Of a stretch of 64,000 bases of DNA, positions 41,544 to 49,646 are shown one piece after another. Location: positions 16,938-80,937 of the forward strand of contig URCR01000007.1 in the NCBI GenBank assembly GCA_900546325.1, written 5' to 3'. Position numbers and translations under genes: made by a program. How positions within the stretch are numbered: position 1 is the first letter of the stretch; every line of letters begins with the position of its first letter. The notes under the pieces were generated by a model that was not told the origin of the DNA, made no database searches, and was given only the letters and a program-made list of their open reading frames with translations. This DNA is from an uncultured Lachnospiraceae bacterium. Its GTDB lineage: Bacteria > Bacillota > Clostridia > Lachnospirales > Lachnospiraceae.

Positions 41544-42167
41544 CTAAATCTTATCCTTATTCATCCTATTTATTCTCAGCGGAGAAGCACATTCTCTGTT
41601 CCTGCCGGCCTTCATTCTTTTTATAATCAATCTCTGATTGATTTCGATTTTTCTTAAGGTCTCCGATTTCCAAATCTTCGATACCATTTTTCGTTCGCTT
41701 CTTATAATCGGATTGCTTTCCTCCTTCAAATCATTTCATATCAATACCTTTTTCGCTACTCATATAAAATCAATTCTCTCTTTACCGATTACATATACAT
41801 TTTCCGATTTTTTATTAGATGTTCCTTTACACATCTTCCAAAATCTCCGAACTTCTGTGGTCTGTTTCCTTGATTCAATATGTTCTGCAAATCTAAATCA
41901 TATAGTAGCTTCTCTTTCTCCGATTACTTTCTTCATTATTTTTCATCATCGAACTATCTATGATAAAGGCCGTTCTCGCAGGAACTTTTATTTGCCCGAC
42001 CACTCACATATTGAATTGTAAACGATGTCATATCCAATGGTAACAGCCTCCTTCCGATCATCTATCCTCTGAAATCTCTTAAAGTCTTCATAAATCAAAA
42101 CTCTCACTTTTTCTTTTATATTCAAGTATCCGCTTCCGGTTCTTTTAAGTCTCTTCAAAAGTTCTTT
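41544..42167 (-). pseudogene. Probable decayed gene, unrecognised
   Basis: No intact frame, but three consecutive pieces in shifted frames look like coding sequence: one ending YDIVYNSICEWSGK at a stop (41988), one with KVPARTAFIIDSSMMKNN, one with FRFAEHIESRKQTTEVRRFW and VYVIGKERIDFI before a stop, then MVSKIWKSETLRKIEINQRL running to 41544. Promoter and terminator remain. Alternatively the about 750-nt transcript is a purine-rich noncoding RNA. Family not identified. Confidence 0.45.
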
Positions 42168-42266
42168 TCACTTCTACTTGTCATATTCAAATTCTTCTGG
42201 AATCTTTAGAAAATTTTGTATGAAAATTACTTTTTTAAATTTCTTTGGATTTCTTTTGTTGAATTT

Positions 42267-42295
42267 ATAATACAATATGTTTTCTGTTTTGTCAA
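42267..42295 (-). promoter_or_regulatory. Strong promoter reading into the gene-poor region
   Basis: Perfect TTGACA (42290-42295), 17-nt spacer, TATTAT (42267-42272) on the minus strand. Transcription would run about 750 nt to the terminator at 41500-41543. Confidence 0.75.
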
Positions 42296-42391
42296 CTGTT
42301 TTTTCTATATTTTTATTTTTTTCTTTTTATATACTATTATTATCTGTTTTCTATTGATTTGTAGGTATATTATTCATCAATTTATGAATCA

Positions 42392-42449
42392 AAAGCAGAA
42401 GCAACACCGCACGCGAAAGGTACCATGCCTGCGGAGTCGTCTCTGCTTT
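42392..42449. other. Two-tier stem-loop between divergent promoters
   Basis: Outer stem AAAGCAGA/TCTGCTTT (8 bp), symmetric 4x4 internal loop, inner stem ACACCGCA/TGCGGAGT (8 bp, one G-U), 18-nt loop. It is GC-rich in an AT-rich spacer and lies upstream of both the bioY and the leftward promoter. Confidence 0.6.
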
Positions 42450-42464
42450 CGTTTGCACTTCAAA

Positions 42465-42517
42465 TTGTTAACTATTAATTTAAATAAGTTGACATTTATC
42501 TTTTCTCAAATTATAAT
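42465..42517 (+). promoter_or_regulatory. bioY promoter with BirA operator
   Basis: TTGACA (42489-42494), 17-nt spacer, TATAAT (42512-42517). The dyad TTGTTAAC (42465-42472) / GTTGACAT (42488-42495) with a 15-nt spacer matches the known BirA operator pattern of Firmicutes and covers the -35 box. Confidence 0.8.
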
Positions 42518-42589
42518 ATGCTTCATATGGAGCATGCGCCAGTTTTTTGCTACGCAAATTTTAATAAAAGAAAGGAAATTCCAACACTT

Positions 42590-43162
42590 ATGAACTCATC
42601 ATCTACAACCACTACCAAACACACACAGACCAGCACCCGCCTGCTTGTGCGGATCGCACTTGTCACGGCGATCACCTGTATTCTGGCACCGCTTTCTATC
42701 CCGCTGCCATTCAGCCCGGTTCCCCTCTCCTTGACCAATCTGGTCTTATACATCAGCATCTTTGTGCTGGGATGGAAATCCGCCACGGTAAGCTACCTCG
42801 TCTATCTTCTCCTTGGAACCGTCGGTCTGCCGGTCTTCTCCGGCTTCGCAGGCGGTCTCGGAAAACTTGCAGGGCCGACCGGAGGCTACCTTGTGGGAAT
42901 GATCTTTCTCACAATTCTCTCCGGCTGGATCGCAGAACGATTCTCCAAAAAACCGGTGCTCATCTTTATCGGAATGCTGCTCGGTTCCGCAGTAAATTAT
43001 CTGTTCGGAACCACCTGGCTCTGCATGCAGCTTCACCTTTCCTTTGCAGAAGGTCTGATGATCGGGGTAGTTCCATATCTTTTCTTTGACATTGCAAAAA
43101 TGCTGAGCGCCCTCTTTGTCGGTCTTACCATTCAGAAGCGGTTGAAAAACCAGCTTTTATAA
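42590..43162 (+). CDS. bioY: Biotin transporter S component
   Basis: 190 residues from ATG 42590 (GAAAGGAA upstream). Six membrane helices; family motifs FSPVPLSLTNL, GLPVFSGFAGGLGKLAGPTGGYL are clear. BioY binds biotin and works with the shared ECF module EcfAA'T, not encoded here. The BirA operator upstream means it is repressed when biotin is plentiful. Confidence 0.94.
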   Translation: MNSSSTTTTKHTQTSTRLLVRIALVTAITCILAPLSIPLPFSPVPLSLTNLVLYISIFVLGWKSATVSYLVYLLLGTVGLPVFSGFAGGLGKLAGPTGGYLVGMIFLTILSGWIAERFSKKPVLIFIGMLLGSAVNYLFGTTWLCMQLHLSFAEGLMIGVVPYLFFDIAKMLSALFVGLTIQKRLKNQLL

Positions 43163-43867
43163 ACCATTTACTTTTGTCAATGTCCTTGGAAGCGCGTCTT
43201 TGGAATTCTTCCACGGTTCGTCCTTAAATCGATAATCAAATTTATCGACAAACCAGCTAAGGTCGTCCCGCACGCGCTTCATATTTTCCAGATAGAGCTG
43301 ATTCAATTCACTGATAAAAGAATCCAGCAAGGCGCCGCCAAGTCTTTCCGGCGCCATCTCATACAGCATCCCATAATGTTTTGTACAAAATCCTTTCGAA
43401 GAAGCGAACAATTTCCGGAATTCTTCCTCCTTCTTATACAGATGAAAGATCGTGCCTAGATAATCATGGAAGGTCTTCTCAATCTTATCACAGACAAAGC
43501 AGGATTTCTCCAGCTGACCGATATATGCAGTCAACCCTGAGGCTTCTGTCTTTTTCTTGAAAAAAGATGCCTGCTTTACCGGTTCCTTCTGCCTTTGCTC
43601 AATCTCCTTGATAAAATGATTCATATGGGTCTTGTAGATCAGCGCAAGCCCCAGCCGGTCCGGCATCTCATTTAACATCGCCGCATGTCTTTCACAAAAT
43701 CCGACTTTATCGCTCTCCTCTCTGCGCTCACTTACCATATAAGTGGATGGACGCAGTGTATAGTCAAGCGCATCCTGCTCCAGTTTATGATAAATGCTGC
43801 AGAGAGGACATTCACAGTCCTCCTGAAACGCATCATTTACCGGAATTGTATATAGCTTCTCCTTCAT
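43157..43867 (-). CDS. DUF6062 family protein (Cys/His-rich)
   Basis: 236 residues from ATG 43867 (GAGGAGA upstream). Two similar halves each with a CxxC and a later FCxxH: CECPLCSIY ... GFCERHAAML in the first, CFVCDKIEK ... GFCTKHYGML in the second. This suggests two metal sites, probably zinc. Function unknown. It converges with bioY, overlapping by 6 nt, and follows the hydratase gene by 35 nt. Confidence 0.75.
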   Translation of the reverse strand: MKEKLYTIPVNDAFQEDCECPLCSIYHKLEQDALDYTLRPSTYMVSERREESDKVGFCERHAAMLNEMPDRLGLALIYKTHMNHFIKEIEQRQKEPVKQASFFKKKTEASGLTAYIGQLEKSCFVCDKIEKTFHDYLGTIFHLYKKEEEFRKLFASSKGFCTKHYGMLYEMAPERLGGALLDSFISELNQLYLENMKRVRDDLSWFVDKFDYRFKDEPWKNSKDALPRTLTKVNGL

Positions 43868-43902
43868 CTGTTCTCTCCTCATAATATAGCGGGATACAAC
43901 CG

Positions 43903-46206
43903 CTAACGGTTCTGTTCCCTGTAATAATTGATCAGACAGCCTCTCTTTATGATCTCCCGCTCATTTTCCGTCAGTTCTCCCAGGCGGAACACAATCTCTC
44001 GCAGATCATCTTTTACAATATAGGCTGTGATCCGGTCTTCTTTTTGTTTGATTTTCTCTAAAATATCCGGGAAGAAAATATAGTCCCCATTGTGAAACGA
44101 TAATTCTTCTTCTTTCTCATCCGTCAGAAGCGGGAGCATCCCCCAGTTGATCAGATTAGAGCGGTAACGTTTGGTGGCGTACTCTTCTGCAATATTTGCC
44201 CATCCGCCAAGAACCTTCTGACAGGATGCTGCCTGCTCTCTCGCCGATCCGTCCCCCGGCTTCACCGCAAATATCGTACTTCCGATTCCAAGTGTTCCCT
44301 TACCTGCCTGCGGGTATCTCCTGCCGACAACTTCCATCACTGCTTTTAACTCTTCCAGCACTTCCAGCGGACATTGTCCCCGCTCAATCGCTTTTTGCGC
44401 CTTCTGCACTTCCTTTGCCCTGCCTACATATGCCGGATCTTTTCTCGATAAGGCAAACTCTGCCAGTCCAAGCGGATTGGAGCGGTAGGAGGAAGTCTCT
44501 CCGGATGGAATCAGTTCATCGGTAGTCGTTACTGGATCATGGATCTCCGATACCACCTTCAGAAGCAGATGTTCCGGAAGCGGCGGCATCTTTGGCCAGT
44601 CTTTGATGTTCGGACCAAGCTTGATCTTCACCGAAGGATCCGCAATCCCTTTGCTGTCAAAGACGCGGTTCGCATAAATATTGCCGTCAAAATGATACTT
44701 CGGCATCTGATATTCTCTGTCCATCATGTCTGCCGCCGATGTGAGATACCCTTTGTTCGCCGCGGTTGCCGCAATCGACCTTGCATCCATCAATGCCACA
44801 GAAGCAATCTGCCCGCTCTGTAACTTCGATCCCTCCCGGTTCGGGAAGTTTCTTGTGGAATGCCGGATGCTGAGCGCTCCGTCTGCCGGGGTGTCCCCTG
44901 CGCCGAAGCACGGGCCGCAAAATGCCGTCTTCACAACGGCCCCTGCTTCCAGCAGCTTTGCAGCAGCCCCGTTTTTCACCAGTTCCATGTAGATCGGTGT
45001 ACTTGCCGGATACACGCTCAATGTGAATTCATCCGCCCCGATCCCCCGTCCCGAGAGAATCTCAGAAGCAGCGCATATATTTTCAAATCCTCCGCCCGCA
45101 CATCCGGCGATGATTCCCTGCTCCACATAGAGTTTTCCGTTCCGCACCTTATCCTGCAATGTGAAATTCACATTCCCTCCAAGGCTGACCAGCGCTTTCT
45201 GCTCCACATCATGGAGAACGTCCCTCAGATTCTGATTCAGTTCCCTGATCGTATAAGCATTGCTTGGATGGAACGGCATAGCGATCATTGGCTCAATCTT
45301 GCCGAGATCTACATATACCATTCCGTCATAGTAGGCTGCAGCCCCCGGTGCGAGCTCCTCAAACTCCTCTTTTCTTCCATGAATCTCAAAAAACTCTTCG
45401 ATGACTGCATCCGTCTTCCAGATGGAAGACAGACAGGTCGTTTCCGTTGTCATCACATCTATTCCGATCCGGAAATCGGCGCTTAATCTTTCCACTCCCG
45501 GTCCCACAAATTCCATGACTTTGTTATTTACATATCCGTTTGCAAAAGTCGCCTTGATAATCGCGAGCGCAACATCCTGCGGTCCTACACCGATTGACGG
45601 CTGTCCGTCCAGATACACCGCGATCACCTCCGGCATGCGGATGTCATACGTCTTGTTCAGCAGCTGCTTCACAAGTTCCGGGCCACCTTCCCCGATCGCC
45701 ATTGTTCCAAGCGCACCGTAGCGCGTGTGGCTGTCAGAGCCAAGGATCATCTTTCCTCCGCCTGCAAGCATCTCCCTTGCATACTGGTGAATGACCGCCT
45801 GATGCGGCGGAACATACACCCCGCCATATTTCTTCGCACAGGTCAGTCCAAACATGTGATCATCTTCATTAATCGTCCCGCCGACCGCACAAAGACTGTT
45901 ATGGCAGTTTGTCAGTACATACGGAATCGGAAAACGCTCCAGCCCCGATGCCCTCGCTGTCTGGATAATTCCCACAAAAGTGATGTCATGCGAAGTCAGC
46001 TTGTCAAATTTGATCCTGAGATTCTCCATATCCGGAGACGTATTGTGCGCCTCCAGGATACGGTATGCAATGGTCTGCTTTGTGGCTTCCTCTTTGGAGA
46101 CAGCATGTCCCATTCTGCCTTCCACCATTCTTGCAGCATCCGCTCCATCCTCCACAATCTCTGCTCCATTTAGCAGATACACTCCCTGATTATATAATTT
46201 CACCAT
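43903..46206 (-). CDS. Aconitase-family hydratase (YbhJ-like)
   Basis: 767 residues from ATG 46206 (AGGAGGTG six bases upstream). Iron-sulfur ligands appear in IIAGCAGGGFEN and AFCGPCFGAGDTP, and aconitase features SDSHTRYGALGTM and the swivelling C-terminal domain (after about 530) are present. It resembles the uncharacterised E. coli YbhJ more than AcnA/AcnB. Substrate unknown; no citrate-cycle genes nearby. Confidence 0.85.
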   Translation of the reverse strand: MVKLYNQGVYLLNGAEIVEDGADAARMVEGRMGHAVSKEEATKQTIAYRILEAHNTSPDMENLRIKFDKLTSHDITFVGIIQTARASGLERFPIPYVLTNCHNSLCAVGGTINEDDHMFGLTCAKKYGGVYVPPHQAVIHQYAREMLAGGGKMILGSDSHTRYGALGTMAIGEGGPELVKQLLNKTYDIRMPEVIAVYLDGQPSIGVGPQDVALAIIKATFANGYVNNKVMEFVGPGVERLSADFRIGIDVMTTETTCLSSIWKTDAVIEEFFEIHGRKEEFEELAPGAAAYYDGMVYVDLGKIEPMIAMPFHPSNAYTIRELNQNLRDVLHDVEQKALVSLGGNVNFTLQDKVRNGKLYVEQGIIAGCAGGGFENICAASEILSGRGIGADEFTLSVYPASTPIYMELVKNGAAAKLLEAGAVVKTAFCGPCFGAGDTPADGALSIRHSTRNFPNREGSKLQSGQIASVALMDARSIAATAANKGYLTSAADMMDREYQMPKYHFDGNIYANRVFDSKGIADPSVKIKLGPNIKDWPKMPPLPEHLLLKVVSEIHDPVTTTDELIPSGETSSYRSNPLGLAEFALSRKDPAYVGRAKEVQKAQKAIERGQCPLEVLEELKAVMEVVGRRYPQAGKGTLGIGSTIFAVKPGDGSAREQAASCQKVLGGWANIAEEYATKRYRSNLINWGMLPLLTDEKEEELSFHNGDYIFFPDILEKIKQKEDRITAYIVKDDLREIVFRLGELTENEREIIKRGCLINYYREQNR

Positions 46207-46263
46207 ACGCAGCACCTCCTGTATGTTGTACAGTTGTCTGATTTTTTCGAGTTATATGGATTT

Positions 46264-46292
46264 ATTATAGACTTATCTGTCATTCATTTCAA
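46264..46292 (-). promoter_or_regulatory. Promoter of the hydratase gene
   Basis: TTGAAA (46287-46292), 17-nt spacer, perfect TATAAT (46264-46269) on the minus strand. The roughly 50-nt leader holds TGTACA within a short repeat (CAACTGTACAAC). Confidence 0.7.
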
Positions 46293-46316
46293 TAGCGAAT
46301 ATTATTTAGATAATAG

Positions 46317-46355
46317 AAAAGAGACCAAAACCTCATTCCTGAGATTTCAGTCTCT
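46317..46355 (-). terminator. Terminator of the rpsF-ssb-rpsR operon
   Basis: AGAGAC and GTCTCT pair on the minus strand, with an inner AATCTCA/TGAGGTT helix, followed by TTTTC. Confidence 0.75.
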
Positions 46356-46362
46356 GTATTTC

Positions 46363-46626
46363 TTAGTCCTGAACGTATGGCATTAAAGCGATATGTCTTG
46401 CTCTCTTGATTGCTACTGTAAGAGCTCTCTGATGTTTTGCACAGTTTCCTGTGATTCTTCTCGGAAGAATTTTTCCTCTTTCAGAAACATATTTTCTTAA
46501 TTTTGCTACGTCTTTGTAATCGATTTCGTTGTTTTCTTTACCGCAGAATACACAAACTTTTTTTCTTCTGCGTCCGCCTCTTCTCTTCATTGGAGAATCA
46601 GCTTTGTTACCTTTATCGTAAGCCAT
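46363..46626 (-). CDS. rpsR: Ribosomal protein S18
   Basis: 87 residues. Basic start, CVFCGKENNEIDYKDVAKLR, and RKYVSERGKILPRRITGNCA with QRALTVAIKRARHIALMPY are the S18 signature. Contains CxxC plus a third Cys, so a zinc-binding form is possible. Third gene of the classical rpsF-ssb-rpsR operon. Confidence 0.98.
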   Translation of the reverse strand: MAYDKGNKADSPMKRRGGRRRKKVCVFCGKENNEIDYKDVAKLRKYVSERGKILPRRITGNCAKHQRALTVAIKRARHIALMPYVQD

Positions 46627-46672
46627 TGTGGTATTACCTCCTATATTTATACAAATCTACTCATTGTATCGT

Positions 46673-47122
46673 CTAACTGAATGGTAATTCTTCATCAATT
46701 CCATCTGGAATGTTCATGAATCCATCTCCAATATCTGCACTTGGAGCTGGTGATGGACTTGGACTTGCCTGACGGTAGCTTCCCATGCTGCTTTCGCTTG
46801 CAGCCTTGCTCTCAGCAAATTCCTGATCTTCTACAACAACGTCTGTTGTATAAACTTTCACGCCATCTCTGTTTGTGTAGCTTCCTGTCTGAATACGGCC
46901 GCTTACAACCACTTTTAATCCCTGGCGGAAATATCTCTCTGCAAACTCTGCTGATTTTCCGAAAACTACGCAGTTGATAAAGTCGGCACTTGCCTCTCCG
47001 TCACGCTTAAAGCGGCGGTCTACTGCTAATGTATATCTTGCAACAGCAGTTGCGCTGTCGCCCTGTGAATATCTCACTTCTGGATCTCTTGTCAGACGTC
47101 CCATCAAAATTACTTTATTCAT
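46673..47122 (-). CDS. ssb: Single-stranded DNA-binding protein
   Basis: 149 residues: OB fold (1-105, MNKVILMGRLTRDPEVRYSQ onwards), Ser/Pro-rich linker with SPSPAPS and the acidic tip IDEELPFS that recruits repair and replication proteins. Between rpsF and rpsR as usual. Confidence 0.98.
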   Translation of the reverse strand: MNKVILMGRLTRDPEVRYSQGDSATAVARYTLAVDRRFKRDGEASADFINCVVFGKSAEFAERYFRQGLKVVVSGRIQTGSYTNRDGVKVYTTDVVVEDQEFAESKAASESSMGSYRQASPSPSPAPSADIGDGFMNIPDGIDEELPFS

Positions 47123-47141
47123 ACGATTTATCCTCTTTTCT

Positions 47142-47429
47142 CTATGCTTCTTGTTTTACGCATAAGAATCTGATAACGTTTTCCATGATACGCATTCTGC
47201 TCTCAAGCTCTGCCGGAACAGTAGAATCAGATTCGAAGTGGATGAAATAGTAATATCCTTCTTTCATTTTCTGAATTTCGTAAGCTAATCTTTTCTTACC
47301 CCATTCATCAACGTCTGTCACATTTCCACCGAAACGAGCGATAAGCTCTTTTACTTTTTCGATTACTCCTGCTCTAACGTCATCTTCAACTTTTGCGCTG
47401 ACTACAACAGCTAATTCATACTTGTTCAT
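47142..47429 (-). CDS. rpsF: Ribosomal protein S6
   Basis: 95 residues from ATG 47429, which has AAGGAGGTG; the frame extends upstream but without a ribosome site. MNKYELAVVVSAK, VDEWGKKRLAYEIQKMKEGY and the C-terminal FLCVKQEA fit S6. First gene of the operon. Confidence 0.97.
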   Translation of the reverse strand: MNKYELAVVVSAKVEDDVRAGVIEKVKELIARFGGNVTDVDEWGKKRLAYEIQKMKEGYYYFIHFESDSTVPAELESRMRIMENVIRFLCVKQEA

Positions 47430-47546
47430 GTTCTTGCACCTCCTTATGGTCTCTTGGTCCCTGAACCTTGTCAGGAACAAGGAAATATCGTTCGCGGACT
47501 TCCGTCTGCAAACAACAATATATCACAAGTCAATACTCTACCACAA
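47430..47546 (-). promoter_or_regulatory. rpsF promoter and structured leader (candidate S6:S18 site)
   Basis: TTGTGG (47541-47546), 18-nt spacer, TATATT (47517-47522). The about 80-nt leader starts with a hairpin TGCAGAC-GGAA-GTCCGCG (about 47493-47510) and a second, CCTTG/CAAGG. rpsF leaders are known to be bound by the S6:S18 pair in many bacteria; whether this leader has that motif is not established here. Confidence 0.45.
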
Positions 47547-47559
47547 TTTTTCCTTTATT

Positions 47560-47748
47560 TCAAGCATTTTTCCTAATTTCTTTTGTATTTTTTTCCACCA
47601 GTTTTCTTGCGATCATAATCTGATGACCGCACCCTGCGCATTTTAACCGGAAATCTGCTCCGACCCGCAGGATTTCCCATTCAAAGCTGCCGCAAGGATG
47701 CTTTTTCTTCATGCGGATGATGTCCCCGACCTCATATACATTCGCCAT
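47560..47748 (-). CDS. DUF951 family protein
   Basis: 62 residues: VYEVGDIIRMKKKHPCGSFE, then GADFRLKCAGCGHQIMIARK. A Cys from HPCG and the CxxC suggest a small metal-binding fold. Widely conserved in Firmicutes near rpsF; often suggested to bind nucleic acid, not proven. Confidence 0.9.
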   Translation of the reverse strand: MANVYEVGDIIRMKKKHPCGSFEWEILRVGADFRLKCAGCGHQIMIARKLVEKNTKEIRKNA

Positions 47749-47782
47749 ATGTTATCCCTCCTCTGCTCTTTCGTTGTCCGCC

Positions 47783-48586
47783 TTACTGCTCACTGACTTT
47801 TACTGCCTGCACGACAAACCGCTCCTCATCGGCCACATTTGTGCAGGTGGAAAGCGTCACGATCTGAGACGCTGCACTGATTTCCACATCCGGAGTATAC
47901 AGTGACGTTCCTTTGATCGTCTCGATGTAATTTAAAAATTCTTCATCAGACGAAAACGCGAACTGATAATTCACGGCAGTCTCCTCTACAACTCCCGCCA
48001 CAAAAATCTGATATTTTAATTCCTTCCCGTCCGGAGTATAAATATAGAAGTACGGATACTTCTCAAAGAAATCCTGTTCTTTGTATTTTAACAGCTGGGC
48101 AAACATCGTTCCGTTTTTCATGTTGTGACCGTAGATGATCGTATTGCGGTCTGTAAAAGTGCCGGTATTATCTTTATCCACAAAAATTGTCCCAAGCTTA
48201 TTGTCATTTGCCTCAAAAGTTCTTGTCAGATATTCTTCGTTATCCTGCCCTTGGACGACCGGGTAACTGATCTCTGCCGGCTCCTCAAACCGGATCCATC
48301 CAACGGTATCCGGATTCATCTGCTGCAGTGTTGCAAAATCAACCGTAAAGCGCGGCAAAGCTTCTGCTTCTGTCTCCGTCTGCTCTTGCTCCGGTTCTTC
48401 TTCAATGACAAGTTCTCTGATCTCCTCGTATTCTTTCTTCCCTTCCTGGTACTCTGAGAAAATCTGGTAAAGCTGGTATCCTGAAAATAAAAATACGCAC
48501 ACTGCCAGCATCAAAATAAGATTGCTCAGCAATCCTGATCTTTTCTTCGTTCCCTTTTCTCGTGATCTTTCCTTCCTTCTCGCCAT
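47783..48586 (-). CDS. srtB: Class B sortase
   Basis: 267 residues: N-terminal basic stretch and one membrane anchor (about 20-42), a Glu-rich linker (50-75), then the sortase barrel. Catalytic His in IIYGHNMKNGTMF, Cys in VTLSTCTN and Arg in EERFVVQ. Attaches surface proteins to the cell wall. No substrate with a sorting signal is next to it, so it may serve distant genes. Confidence 0.93.
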   Translation of the reverse strand: MARRKERSREKGTKKRSGLLSNLILMLAVCVFLFSGYQLYQIFSEYQEGKKEYEEIRELVIEEEPEQEQTETEAEALPRFTVDFATLQQMNPDTVGWIRFEEPAEISYPVVQGQDNEEYLTRTFEANDNKLGTIFVDKDNTGTFTDRNTIIYGHNMKNGTMFAQLLKYKEQDFFEKYPYFYIYTPDGKELKYQIFVAGVVEETAVNYQFAFSSDEEFLNYIETIKGTSLYTPDVEISAASQIVTLSTCTNVADEERFVVQAVKVSEQ

Positions 48587-48750
48587 AACCTCTTCCTTCT
48601 CACCTCTCGATTGCCGGGGGTTCGTTCATATAGTTGGAGTGTAGCACATTCAGGGCTTGATTGCAATTATTGATTGCCGGATGGACTTCCGCTCTCTGAT
48701 TTATTTCAGCCTGCCGATAAAGCCGGATCCGGTCTTTTCCCAAAAACAAC

Positions 48751-48797
48751 AAAAATCCCGGAAGCGCCTTCTTTTGCATCAGGCACTTTCAGGATTT
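48751..48797 (-). terminator. Terminator of the aminoethylphosphonate operon
   Basis: AATCCTGAAAGTGCC and GGCGCTTCCGGGATT pair at 14 of 15 positions (minus strand), followed by TTTTTG, about 65 nt after phnX. Confidence 0.85.
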
Positions 48798-48862
48798 CCA
48801 GGAAATCATATCTTTCTCTCTGAAAGAAAATCCGTCTGTTTCTTTTGTCAGACAATCCGGTT

Positions 48863-49645
48863 TTATTTTTCGATCTCTTTTACCAGCGAGGTCAGCTCTC
48901 CCATATTCCGGATCACATAGTCTGCCCCCGCATTCTTAAATGTCTCTCTCACTTTTTCGATCCGCGCTTCTCTTTCCTGATCCGAAAGTGACCGGTACTC
49001 TTCTTCTGATAAGGCCATCTCAGAGCTTCCCTCGATCACTCCGACAGAGAGAACACCTGCATTTTTTCCTTCTTTGATGTCCGACACGGTATCGCCGACT
49101 TTGATCACATTTGCAGTGGACGAAATCCCCAGCACTTCCATATTTTTGAAAATCATATATGGATACGGGCGTCCCGCGTCTCCGACAGCATTCGGGCTGA
49201 ACCATGCATCCGGTTCATATCCTGCTTCCTTTGCCCCCTCCGTCACAATCTTCATCATCTCATCTGTATAGCCGGTTGTCGATCCGATTTTGATTCCCAT
49301 CCCGCGAAGTTCTGCCACAGCTTCAAGCACATACGGCTTCGGCTCTGTAAACCGGTCCAGGATTCCCATCAGTTTTTCCTCAAACATTCCATACATCTTG
49401 TCAATGTCCGCCTCATCTGCTTCTCTTTTGTATTTTTCCACCCAGAGATCATGGATCCGCTCCATCTGAAGCATCGTCTTAATATGATCTCTCTTTAGCA
49501 TTCCCATCGGCTCTCTTACTTCCTCTGTCGTCGGCTCGACTCCAAAGTGACAAAATACTTCCACAAATGCCTGCACCGGTGCAAAGCATCCGTAGTCTAC
49601 TGTCGTTCCTGCCCAGTCAAAAATAACTGCTTCTATCTTTCCCAT
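48863..49645 (-). CDS. phnX: Phosphonoacetaldehyde hydrolase
   Basis: 260 residues from ATG 49645 (TTGGAGGAAA upstream). HAD-family: nucleophile Asp in VIFDWAGTTVDYG, Schiff-base Lys in MGMLKRDHIKTML, and VGDTVSDIKEGKNAG for the Mg site. Splits phosphonoacetaldehyde into acetaldehyde and phosphate. Starts 1 nt after the phnW stop. Confidence 0.95.
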   Translation of the reverse strand: MGKIEAVIFDWAGTTVDYGCFAPVQAFVEVFCHFGVEPTTEEVREPMGMLKRDHIKTMLQMERIHDLWVEKYKREADEADIDKMYGMFEEKLMGILDRFTEPKPYVLEAVAELRGMGIKIGSTTGYTDEMMKIVTEGAKEAGYEPDAWFSPNAVGDAGRPYPYMIFKNMEVLGISSTANVIKVGDTVSDIKEGKNAGVLSVGVIEGSSEMALSEEEYRSLSDQEREARIEKVRETFKNAGADYVIRNMGELTSLVKEIEK

Positions 49646-49646
49646 A

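Noticed and set aside
41638..42021. 127-codon rightward frame in the gene-poor region
   Set aside because: No ribosome site or promoter, Ser/Phe/Leu-rich composition typical of the reverse of purine-rich DNA; the opposite strand has the promoter, terminator and better coding pieces.
46207..46262. Riboswitch before the hydratase gene
   Set aside because: Leader of only about 50 nt with a short TGTACA repeat; no known riboswitch structure.
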